Origin: Allobogoriella alba
Lineage (GTDB): Bacteria; Actinomycetota; Actinomycetes; Actinomycetales; Actinomycetaceae
DNA: 64,000 bases
Direction: 5' to 3'
NCBI RefSeq assembly: GCF_042665525.1
Contig: NZ_JBHTCQ010000004.1
Coordinates: 299,253-363,252, forward strand
Shown: positions 58,009-64,000 of the stretch, one piece after another
Layout of the letters: each line of letters starts with the position of its first letter
How positions within the stretch are numbered: the stretch's first letter is position 1
Notes under the pieces: generated by a model
What the model saw: only the letters and a program-made list of their open reading frames with translations
The model's database searches: none
Told to the model about the DNA's origin: nothing
Position numbers and translations under genes: made by a program

Positions 58009-59739
58009 TCATGGTTGCACGCTGGCCCGCTCGATCAGCTCAGCGGCATGCCGGAGCGCAGTGTCCGACTCGTCCTGGCCGGAGAGCATCCGGGCGAGCT
58101 CGCGGAGGCGGTTCTCGCCGTCGACGGCCCGCACGTCGGTGGCCGTGACGGCCTCGCCGTCCGCGCGGCCGTCGCCGTCGGACGGCGCGTGCTTGGTGAC
58201 CACGAGGTGCCGGTCGGCGAACGCGGCGACCTGCGCCAGGTGGGTGACGACCACGACCTGCGCGCCGCGCGCCAGCCGTGCGAGGCGACGCCCGACCTCG
58301 ACGGCGGCCTTGCCCCCGACGCCGGCGTCGACCTCGTCGAAGACGAACGTCCTGCGCTCGGCGTTCCCGCCGGTGGCCTCCACGGCCGCGAGGGTGACCT
58401 CGATGGCGAGCATCACGCGGGACAGCTCGCCCCCGGAGGCCCCCTGGCCGAGCGGCCTGGCGGGGGCGCCGGGATGCGCGCTGAGCAGCAGCTCGACGGA
58501 CTCGGCCCCGTGCGGCCCGGGCTCCTCGAGCGCGGTGAGCCGGACCTCGAGCCGGGCCCCGGGCATGGCGAGCCCCGTGAGCTCCTCGCCGACCGCCGCC
58601 TCGAGCCGACCGGCCGCGGACCGCCGGGACTCGCTGAGCGCGGCCGCCGTCCGGTCCCGCTCGGCAGCGGTGGCCTCGACCGCGTTCCGCAGCCTGGTGG
58701 CGGCCTCCTCCGGAGCGTCGAGGTCGGCGAGGCGTCCGCGCGCCTCCTCGGCCCAGGCGAGTGCGGCGTCGACGTTCTCGTGCGGGAGGTCGGCGAGTGC
58801 CGCGCGACGTTCGTGCACCCAGGCGAGGCGCTGCGGGTCGGCGTCGAGCCCGGCGAGGTAGGACGCGATCTCGGTCGAGACGTCGGAGGCGAGGTAGGCG
58901 GCCTCCGCGAGGCGCTCGGCCCAGTCGGCGAGGGTCTGGTCGTCCCGGGAGCCCTGCTCGAGGACCCGGCGGGCGTCCTGCAGCAGCGTCGTCGCGTCGG
59001 GTGCGCCGGCCACGTCGTCCCCGCCGGTGAGGGCCTGGTGCGCGTGCTCTGCGGCGGCGCGGAGGTCCTCGACGTTGCCCAGCCGGCCCGCCTCCTCGCG
59101 CAGGGCCACGTCCTCACCCGGCTGGGGGTCCAGGGCGTCGAGGCGTTCCAGACCGGCACGTAGCTCGGCGACCTCCTGCTCGCGTGCGCCCTCGGCCTCC
59201 TCCCAGGCGCGCAGCTCCTGCTGTGCGGCGCGGGCGGCGGTCCACGCCTGCCGGTAGTCCGCCAGCACGGCCCCGTGCTCGGCGCCGCCGAACGCATCCA
59301 GCGCCGCTCGCTGCTGGGCGGGGGCCTTGAGGCGCAGCTGGTCGGACTGGCCGTGGACGGTGACGAGCTGCTCGCCGAGCTCGCCGAGCACGCCGTGCGG
59401 GACGGTCCGGCCGCCGAGGTGCGCCCGGGAGCGCCCCTCGGCGGGCACGGTGCGGGCGGCGATGAGCTCGCCGTCGTCGACGACGGCGCCGGCCTCCTCG
59501 GCCCGTGCCGCGGCAGGGCCGTCGGGGTCCACGGTGAAGGAGCCCTCGACCACGGCACGGTCCGCCGTCGTGCGCACGAGCGCGGCGTCGGCCTTGCCGC
59601 CGAGCAGCAGCCCGAGCGACGTCAGCACCATGGTCTTGCCGGCGCCGGTCTCACCGGTGATGACGGTGAAGGTGGGCGCCAGGTCGAGCTCCGCGGCGGC
59701 GATGACGCCGAGGTTCTCGATCCGGACCTGCTCGATCAT
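58009..59739 (-). CDS. recN: DNA repair protein RecN
   Basis: 576 aa SMC-like ATPase. Walker A is GETGAGKT (residues 29-36); a long helical coiled-coil region runs from about 150 to 400 with Ala/Glu/Arg repeats; the signature QGASGGELSRVMLAIE and Walker B TFVFDEVDAGVGG lie near the C terminus with VTHLAQVAAFADRH. RecN holds broken DNA ends together early in double-strand break repair. The ATG overlaps the nadK stop by 4 bp. The order recN-nadK-tlyA is the same as in M. tuberculosis Rv1694-1696. Confidence 0.95.
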   Translation of the reverse strand: MIEQVRIENLGVIAAAELDLAPTFTVITGETGAGKTMVLTSLGLLLGGKADAALVRTTADRAVVEGSFTVDPDGPAAARAEEAGAVVDDGELIAARTVPAEGRSRAHLGGRTVPHGVLGELGEQLVTVHGQSDQLRLKAPAQQRAALDAFGGAEHGAVLADYRQAWTAARAAQQELRAWEEAEGAREQEVAELRAGLERLDALDPQPGEDVALREEAGRLGNVEDLRAAAEHAHQALTGGDDVAGAPDATTLLQDARRVLEQGSRDDQTLADWAERLAEAAYLASDVSTEIASYLAGLDADPQRLAWVHERRAALADLPHENVDAALAWAEEARGRLADLDAPEEAATRLRNAVEATAAERDRTAAALSESRRSAAGRLEAAVGEELTGLAMPGARLEVRLTALEEPGPHGAESVELLLSAHPGAPARPLGQGASGGELSRVMLAIEVTLAAVEATGGNAERRTFVFDEVDAGVGGKAAVEVGRRLARLARGAQVVVVTHLAQVAAFADRHLVVTKHAPSDGDGRADGEAVTATDVRAVDGENRLRELARMLSGQDESDTALRHAAELIERASVQP

Positions 59740-60569
59740 GGGCGCCCTCGCCAGCCCTGGACGGGCAGGTCGAACTTCGCCACGAGCCGGCCGGAGAACG
59801 GCGTCTCGCCGAGCCGCGCGAGCCGCACGGGCTGGCGCCCGCGACGCACGGTGATCCGGGACCCGGGCGGGACGTCGGTGCGCCGCCGCCCGTCGCACCA
59901 CAGGACGGCGTCGATGTCCTCGTGCGGGAGCACCTCGACCTCGAGGACGGAGCGCGGGCCGACGACCATCGGCCGGGCGAAGAGGGCGTGCGCGGCGATG
60001 GGGACGAGCAGCAGCGCCTCGACGTCGGGCCAGACGACGGGGCCGCCGCCGGAGAACGCGTACGCGGTCGACCCGGTCGGGGTGGCAAGGACGAGGCCGT
60101 CGCACCCGAAGCTGGACAGCCCACGGCCGTCCACGCCGATGGTGGTCTCGACCATGCGGGCTCGTTCGCCCTTCTCGAGGGCGGCCTCGTTGAGCGCCCA
60201 GCCGCGGTGCTCGGCGCCGTCCGGCGTGGTCACCACGACGTCGATCGTCATCCGTTCCTCGACGTGGTAGTCCCGGGCGACGGCGCGCGCAACCACGTCC
60301 GGGAGGGTCTCCCGCTCGGCCTCGGCGAGGAAACCCACGCGGCCCAGGTTGACGCCGAGGAGCGGGATGTCGTGCTCCCGCGCGTCCTCGGCGGCACGCA
60401 GGATCGTGCCGTCACCGCCCAGGACGACGACCAGCTCGGCGCCGTCGGCGGTGCCGCCGTCGCGGATCACCTCGACGCCGTGGTCGCGCAGGTCGGCGGT
60501 CACCCGGTCGGCCGCCGCGACCGCTTCCGGGCGTCCCTCGTGGGTCACGACCAGGATGCGCCTGCTCAT
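59736..60569 (-). CDS. nadK: NAD kinase
   Basis: 277 aa. The catalytic motif is VVLGGDGTILRAAE and the NAD-binding motif GCDGLVLATPTGSTAYAFSG; ALNEAALEKGERARM follows the NE/D motif. It makes NADP from NAD with ATP or polyphosphate. The ATG overlaps the tlyA stop by 4 bp, so tlyA, nadK and recN are all coupled in translation. Confidence 0.96.
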   Translation of the reverse strand: MSRRILVVTHEGRPEAVAAADRVTADLRDHGVEVIRDGGTADGAELVVVLGGDGTILRAAEDAREHDIPLLGVNLGRVGFLAEAERETLPDVVARAVARDYHVEERMTIDVVVTTPDGAEHRGWALNEAALEKGERARMVETTIGVDGRGLSSFGCDGLVLATPTGSTAYAFSGGGPVVWPDVEALLLVPIAAHALFARPMVVGPRSVLEVEVLPHEDIDAVLWCDGRRRTDVPPGSRITVRRGRQPVRLARLGETPFSGRLVAKFDLPVQGWRGRP

Positions 60570-61420
60570 CGGGCGGGCTCCTCGAGCGCGGCGCCGCCGG
60601 TGGTGGCGGGACCGGTCCGCACGGCGTCCGCCGCAGCGTCCGCGAGTGCCTGCCCGCTCAGCGCGTCGGCGTGGCCGCGCCGCAGCGCGAGGAAGTACTC
60701 GACGTTGCCCGCGGGACCGGGCAGCGGCGAGGGGACCACGGCCCAGGCGTCGAGACCGGTGCGGCTCGCCGCCTCGGCGACCGTGCGGACGGCCTCCGCG
60801 TGCAGGGCCGGGTCGCGGACGACGCCGCCGGAGCCGAGGCGTTCGCGGCCGACCTCGAACTGGGGCTTGACCATGAGCAGGAGGTCGGCGTCCGGCGCCG
60901 CCACGGCGGCGAGGGCGGGCAGCACGAGCGTGAGGGAGATGAAGGAGAGGTCCCCCACGACGAGCTGCGGGGCCGCGCCGACCTGCTCGGGGGTCAGCGT
61001 GCGGACGTTGGTCCGCTCCAGGACGGTGACGCGGGGGTCGTTGCGCAGCGGCCAGGCGAGCTGCCCGTAGCCGACGTCGACGGCCACCACGTGTGCCGCG
61101 CCGCGCCAGAGCAGGACGTCGGTGAACCCGCCGGTGGAGGCACCGGCGTCCAGGCACCGCCGGCCGCGGACCACCGGGCCGCGGGTGCCGAGGGCGTCGA
61201 GCGCGCCGGCGAGCTTGTGGGCGCCGCGGGAGACGTAGTCGTCGTCGGCGGGCCGCTCCACCCGCACGGCCTGCGCCGGGTTCACCTGGCGGGCCGGCTT
61301 GGTGACGACCTGCCCGTCGAGCAGGACATGACCGGCGGCCAGGAGCTCGGCGGCGTGCTGACGCGAGCGTGCGAGTCCGCGCCGGACCAGCTCCGCGTCG
61401 ATGCGAACCAGGCGCGCCAC
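60566..61420 (-). CDS. tlyA: TlyA 2'-O-methyltransferase (16S/23S rRNA)
   Basis: 284 aa. An N-terminal S4 RNA-binding domain (about 1-60, RIDAELVRRGLARSRQHAAE) is joined to an FtsJ-type methyltransferase with SAM site CLDAGASTGGFTDVLLWRGA and catalytic Lys in DYVSRGAHKLAGAL and VKPQFEVGRE. In mycobacteria TlyA methylates cytidines in 16S and 23S rRNA and sets sensitivity to capreomycin and viomycin. I prefer the GTG at 61420, which gives the family N terminus VARLVRIDAELVR; a GTG at 61435 would add five residues and overlap the small upstream gene. Confidence 0.93.
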   Translation of the reverse strand: MARLVRIDAELVRRGLARSRQHAAELLAAGHVLLDGQVVTKPARQVNPAQAVRVERPADDDYVSRGAHKLAGALDALGTRGPVVRGRRCLDAGASTGGFTDVLLWRGAAHVVAVDVGYGQLAWPLRNDPRVTVLERTNVRTLTPEQVGAAPQLVVGDLSFISLTLVLPALAAVAAPDADLLLMVKPQFEVGRERLGSGGVVRDPALHAEAVRTVAEAASRTGLDAWAVVPSPLPGPAGNVEYFLALRRGHADALSGQALADAAADAVRTGPATTGGAALEEPAR

Positions 61421-61421
61421 G

Positions 61422-61577
61422 TCAGTTCTCGGCACTGCTCAGGCGCGCCGAGAGCTCGTCGTGGATCGCCTGGAAGACCTCGACCCGGTCGCTGAGCGGG
61501 ACGTCGTCGATCCCGTCCAGACGCGCCAGGGCGTCCTCGTGCCCGGCAGGCGTCTGCTCGGCCGGCTGCTGGCTCAT
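61422..61577 (-). CDS. Small conserved protein upstream of tlyA (51 aa)
   Basis: 51 aa, acidic and helical: DALARLDGIDDVPLSDRVEV, then FQAIHDELSARLSS. A strong GGGAGGAGCG ribosome site precedes the ATG. Small proteins of this size and helix pattern commonly sit just upstream of tlyA in actinobacteria. Function unknown; the single amphipathic helix suggests binding to a partner protein. Confidence 0.7.
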   Translation of the reverse strand: MSQQPAEQTPAGHEDALARLDGIDDVPLSDRVEVFQAIHDELSARLSSAEN

Positions 61578-61608
61578 GCTCGCTCCTCCCGCCTCGGCAT
61601 CGGACCAT

Positions 61609-61640
61609 GGCAGGTTATCGCGGCGGCAGGTTATCGCGGC
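61609..61640. repeat. Perfect 16-bp tandem duplication over a stop codon
   Basis: GGCAGGTTATCGCGGC occurs twice in direct succession. The second copy contains the TAA stop of the HAD phosphatase gene, and the first copy repeats the same TAA just after. It is a recent slippage event that left the reading frame end intact. Confidence 0.85.
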
Positions 61641-62734
61641 GCCGCCACCCGCAGCAGCGGCAGGTGGCCGCGTGTGGAGACCTCGCCGGTGTCGGCGGCG
61701 TCCCAGGCCGCGGTCGCGAGGCAACGGAGGGCGTCGAGGGAGACCGGGAGCGCGCCGTCGACGACCTCGGGGCCCACCGGCTGTGTGCCACCGCCGTCAC
61801 GCATCTCGAGCGGTGCGGGGCCGCCGGTGTACCGGGCGGCGGCAGAGCCGCAGCTCCACCACCCGTCGTCCGCGCGCACCGGCGCGGGGTGGGGCTCGGC
61901 GAGCCCGCGGAGGTCCGCGGCGAGGAAGCTCGGCCGGCGGTCCGGCGTCGCCAGGACGACGGCGCGCGCGTCGTCCACGCCGGTCAGGACGTGGAGCCCG
62001 GGATAACCGGCCGCCCGGGCACCGGCCAGGTCGGTGTCGAGCCGGTCACCGACCACCAGCGGCCGCCGGGCGGCGGCGCGCGCGGCCGCCTGCCGGAAGA
62101 TCGCGGCCCGGGGCTTGCCCGCCGAGTCCGGGACGACGCCGGTGGCGTGCGTGACGGCCGCGACGAGCGAGCCGTTCCCGAGGGCCGGTCCGCGCTCCAT
62201 CGGCAGGGTGGCGTCCAGGTTGGTGGCGAGGTACCGGGCACCGGCGCCCACGGCGAGGGCGGCTTCGGTGAGGTCGCGCCACCCGACCTCGGGGCCGAAC
62301 CCCTGGACGACGGCGCCCGGTCGCTCGTCGGCGTCGGCGGCCAGCCGGAAGCCCGCCTCGGTCAGGGCGGCGCGCAGCCCGTGGCCGCCGACGGCGAGGA
62401 CGAGCGAACCCGCCGGGAGATCCTCGGCGAGCAGGGCGGCCGCCGCCTGCGAGGAGGTGGTGACGTCACCAGCGTCGGTCGGGATGCCGGCCCTGCTGAG
62501 CTTCTCCGCCACCGCGTCGGGGACCCGCGAGGCGTTGTTGGTGACGAACACCGTCCGCAGGCCGGCCGAACGCGCGGCGGCCAGCGCCTCGGGCGCCTGC
62601 TCGACCGGCTCGCCGCCGCGGACGCAGACACCGTCCACGTCCAGCAGCGCCACGTCGAACGCCGCGACGAGCGGCTGTGCGGAGGCGTGCAGACCGCCGT
62701 GCGGAGGCGCGTCCTGTGCGGGTGCGTCGGTCAC
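61631..62734 (-). CDS. HAD superfamily IIA phosphatase (NagD/PNPase-like)
   Basis: 367 aa. Motif I is ALLDVDGVCVRGGEPVEQ (nucleophile Asp), with FVTNNASRVP as motif II, the cap domain VQGFGPEVGWRDLTEAALAV, and motif IV VVGDRLDTDLAGARAAGYPG. The C-terminal 90 residues are an actinobacterial extension. It should dephosphorylate a small phosphorylated metabolite. It corresponds by order to Rv1692 of M. tuberculosis. GTG start; the gene ends inside a 16-bp tandem duplication. Confidence 0.85.
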   Translation of the reverse strand: MTDAPAQDAPPHGGLHASAQPLVAAFDVALLDVDGVCVRGGEPVEQAPEALAAARSAGLRTVFVTNNASRVPDAVAEKLSRAGIPTDAGDVTTSSQAAAALLAEDLPAGSLVLAVGGHGLRAALTEAGFRLAADADERPGAVVQGFGPEVGWRDLTEAALAVGAGARYLATNLDATLPMERGPALGNGSLVAAVTHATGVVPDSAGKPRAAIFRQAAARAAARRPLVVGDRLDTDLAGARAAGYPGLHVLTGVDDARAVVLATPDRRPSFLAADLRGLAEPHPAPVRADDGWWSCGSAAARYTGGPAPLEMRDGGGTQPVGPEVVDGALPVSLDALRCLATAAWDAADTGEVSTRGHLPLLRVAAPR

Positions 62735-62739
62735 GGCGG

Positions 62740-63663
62740 TCAGGCGTCGGGCTGCCGGTCGGGGGCGGCGGTCTCGTCCTCGTCCGAGACCTCGAGGAGT
62801 CGGACGTCCTCCTCCTCGAGGTCGTCCGGGTCCGGGCCGAGCGCGTCCCGGATCGACTCCGCCTCGCCCGTCCGGCCGAGCTCTTCCAGCCGGTCGGCAC
62901 GCACGGCGTCCAGGCGGCGACGCAGCCCGGCGTCGGTGACGTCGCGGACCAGCGGCCCCTCCAGGGCGAGCAGCCCGGCCTCGTGCTCGCCGAGGTCGGC
63001 GCGCGCCCCGCTGGCGACGATCGCGAGCTCCACCCGGTCGGCCGGTGCGAGCCCCGCCGTCCTCGCCTCCGCGACGACGGCGAGAGCCCGCTCCGGGCGT
63101 CCGAGCCCTCGCTCGCAGTCCGCCTCGATCGGGCGATGGGCGTCGATGCCGGAAAGTCGGCGGACCGTCCGCAGCTCCCGCAGCGCCTCGGCGTAACGGC
63201 CAGTCGCGTACGCCGTCAGCGCCAGCGCCTCCCGCACGACGTCGACGCGTCCGGCACGGCGTTGCGCGGCCTGCGCATGCCGGTAGGCGACCTCGGGGTC
63301 CTCGTCGATGAGCCGCCCTGCCATCACCAGGTGACGTGCCGCGATATCGGCGTTGGTCTTGCCGAGCGTGCGCAGCCGCGCACGCGCACCTCGGTCCAGC
63401 ATGCCGGCCTGGACCTCCTCGGGGAGGTCGGGCTCGGCCGGCCGATCCCGACGCTCGGCACGAGGAGATCCCGCGCCGCCCGCGCGGCCCTGACCGCGCG
63501 GCTGGTCCGGCGCCGTGCGCCGGCCGGCGCCGCCCCCGCGCTGCCGGCCGGACGGCTGCCGCTTGCCTGCGGGCCCGGAGGGACGACCGCTCCCGGGGGT
63601 CTTCCGGCGATCCCCGCCGCTCCTGCGCTGCGGGCGCTGCTCCCGCCCGGCGTCCTCTGCCAT
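62740..63663 (-). CDS. TPR-like protein with basic disordered N terminus
   Basis: 307 aa. Residues 1-80 are low complexity and highly basic (Arg, Gly, Pro, Gln), typical of a disordered nucleic-acid or ribosome-binding arm. Residues about 95-270 are helical repeats resembling TPRs (KTNADIAARHLVMAGRLIDE, then PEVAYRHAQAAQRRAG, and ATGRYAEALRELRTVRRLSG). An acidic tail ends it. It matches the position of the Rv1691-type TPR gene next to the HAD phosphatase. First gene of the minus-strand block that runs to 49.6 kb. Confidence 0.8.
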   Translation of the reverse strand: MAEDAGREQRPQRRSGGDRRKTPGSGRPSGPAGKRQPSGRQRGGGAGRRTAPDQPRGQGRAGGAGSPRAERRDRPAEPDLPEEVQAGMLDRGARARLRTLGKTNADIAARHLVMAGRLIDEDPEVAYRHAQAAQRRAGRVDVVREALALTAYATGRYAEALRELRTVRRLSGIDAHRPIEADCERGLGRPERALAVVAEARTAGLAPADRVELAIVASGARADLGEHEAGLLALEGPLVRDVTDAGLRRRLDAVRADRLEELGRTGEAESIRDALGPDPDDLEEEDVRLLEVSDEDETAAPDRQPDA

Positions 63664-63833
63664 CCCTCGTCCTCTGCTCGGCGACGACTGTCGTCATCCA
63701 CTGCTACCGCATGCTTCCCGACCGCACACCGCGGTCCAGGACCCGTCCTGCCGACCGGCGAACCTCGCACCGCTCAACCTATCGACTTCGTCAGCGGTCC
63801 TGGTTGCGCCCATCGAGAAACGCATCGACAAAA

Positions 63834-63874
63834 CGTCAGGAGGCCGCAGCTGGAATAGCTGCGGCCTCCTGACG
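63834..63874 (-). terminator. Rho-independent terminator of the rRNA operon
   Basis: A perfect 18-bp stem (63834-63851 with 63857-63874) with a 5-base loop lies just downstream of the 5S gene on the minus strand, followed by TTTT. The stem is one of the longest perfect inverted repeats in the window. Confidence 0.92.
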
Positions 63875-63880
63875 AATGGG

Positions 63881-64000
63881 TGTTCGGCGGTGTCCTGCTC
63901 TCCCACACGCTCGCGCGTGCAGTACCATCGGCGCTGAGGGGCTTAGCTTCCGGGTTCGGAATGGAGGCCGGGCGTTTCCCCGCTCGCTATGACCGCCGTA
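63881..64000 (-). rRNA. rrf: 5S ribosomal RNA (5' end at window edge)
   Basis: About 120 bases match actinobacterial 5S rRNA on the minus strand, from TACGGCGGTCATAG through GAACCCGGAAGCTAAGCCC and GGTACTGC to the 3' end GCCGAACA. The closing helix pairs TACGGCGG with CCGCCGAA. The first base of the gene may lie just outside. The 23S gene should lie beyond the right edge. A strong terminator follows. Confidence 0.95.

Overview
This is a 64 kb stretch of a high-GC actinobacterial chromosome. Most gene families, their order and the codon bias point to the order Micrococcales, but I cannot name the genus from sequence alone. Supporting signs are the actinobacterial glgA/glgC pair, the sufR-sufB-sufD-ferredoxin-sufC-sufS-sufU-sufT operon next to ctaA, the steA/steB pair beside recN-nadK-tlyA, many GTGA/ATGA gene junctions, and several TANNNT -10 boxes placed 6 to 8 bases before GTG/ATG starts (leaderless mRNAs). 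Coding density is very high and no stretch over 300 bp lacks a gene. I saw no CRISPR array, insertion sequence, phage gene or tRNA.

Layout. 1-3.7 kb: the end of a five-bladed-propeller glycoside hydrolase-like gene, a GAP-family membrane protein and a DesK/NarL two-component system. 3.7-5.4 kb: a visibly less GC-rich patch with a 63-aa leaderless ORF and a divergent HxlR regulator/DUF1761 membrane protein pair sharing a nested palindromic operator. 5.4-13.3 kb: an SpoU rRNA methyltransferase, a heterodimeric ABC exporter with one degenerate ATP site, two SPFH (band 7) proteins with NfeD, and a lone ABC ATPase. 13.4-24.4 kb: housekeeping backbone (glgA/glgC, serB, sixA, fabI, fabG, DUF3099, SURF1, ABC-F) with a Tat-exported DUF4185 protein inserted. 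24.5-34.5 kb: accessory catabolic region: a variant amidohydrolase with an NMT1-type lipoprotein, then a LacI-controlled CUT1 sugar ABC system with an FAD oxidoreductase, then an HSL-type esterase. 34.5-41.3 kb: the SUF Fe-S cluster operon. 41.5-47.7 kb: an ABC-2 transporter and ctaA, with a GH65 phosphorylase/beta-phosphoglucomutase pair between them. 47.7-49.6 kb: a small membrane protein and a TetR/SDR pair. 49.6-63.7 kb: one long minus-strand region, pyrG, a NUDIX hydrolase, a glycosyltransferase, a MurJ-like flippase, a MraY/WecA-like transferase, steB, steA, recN, nadK, tlyA, a NagD-like HAD phosphatase and a TPR protein. The window ends in a minus-strand 5S rRNA with a strong terminator.

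How the genes work together. The SUF block is a translationally coupled operon that builds Fe-S clusters under a Fe-S-sensing repressor. The glgA/glgC pair starts glycogen synthesis from divergent promoters. fabG-fabI-sixA form a fatty-acid synthesis unit. The most interesting candidate system is the 52.1-58.0 kb envelope block: a GT-B glycosyltransferase, a MurJ homologue that by eye lacks charged residues important in E. coli MurJ, and a short MraY/WecA homologue without the C-terminal histidine motif, directly joined to steB/steA. It reads like a dedicated polyprenyl-linked glycan pathway tied to the cell-division envelope machinery. That reading is inference.
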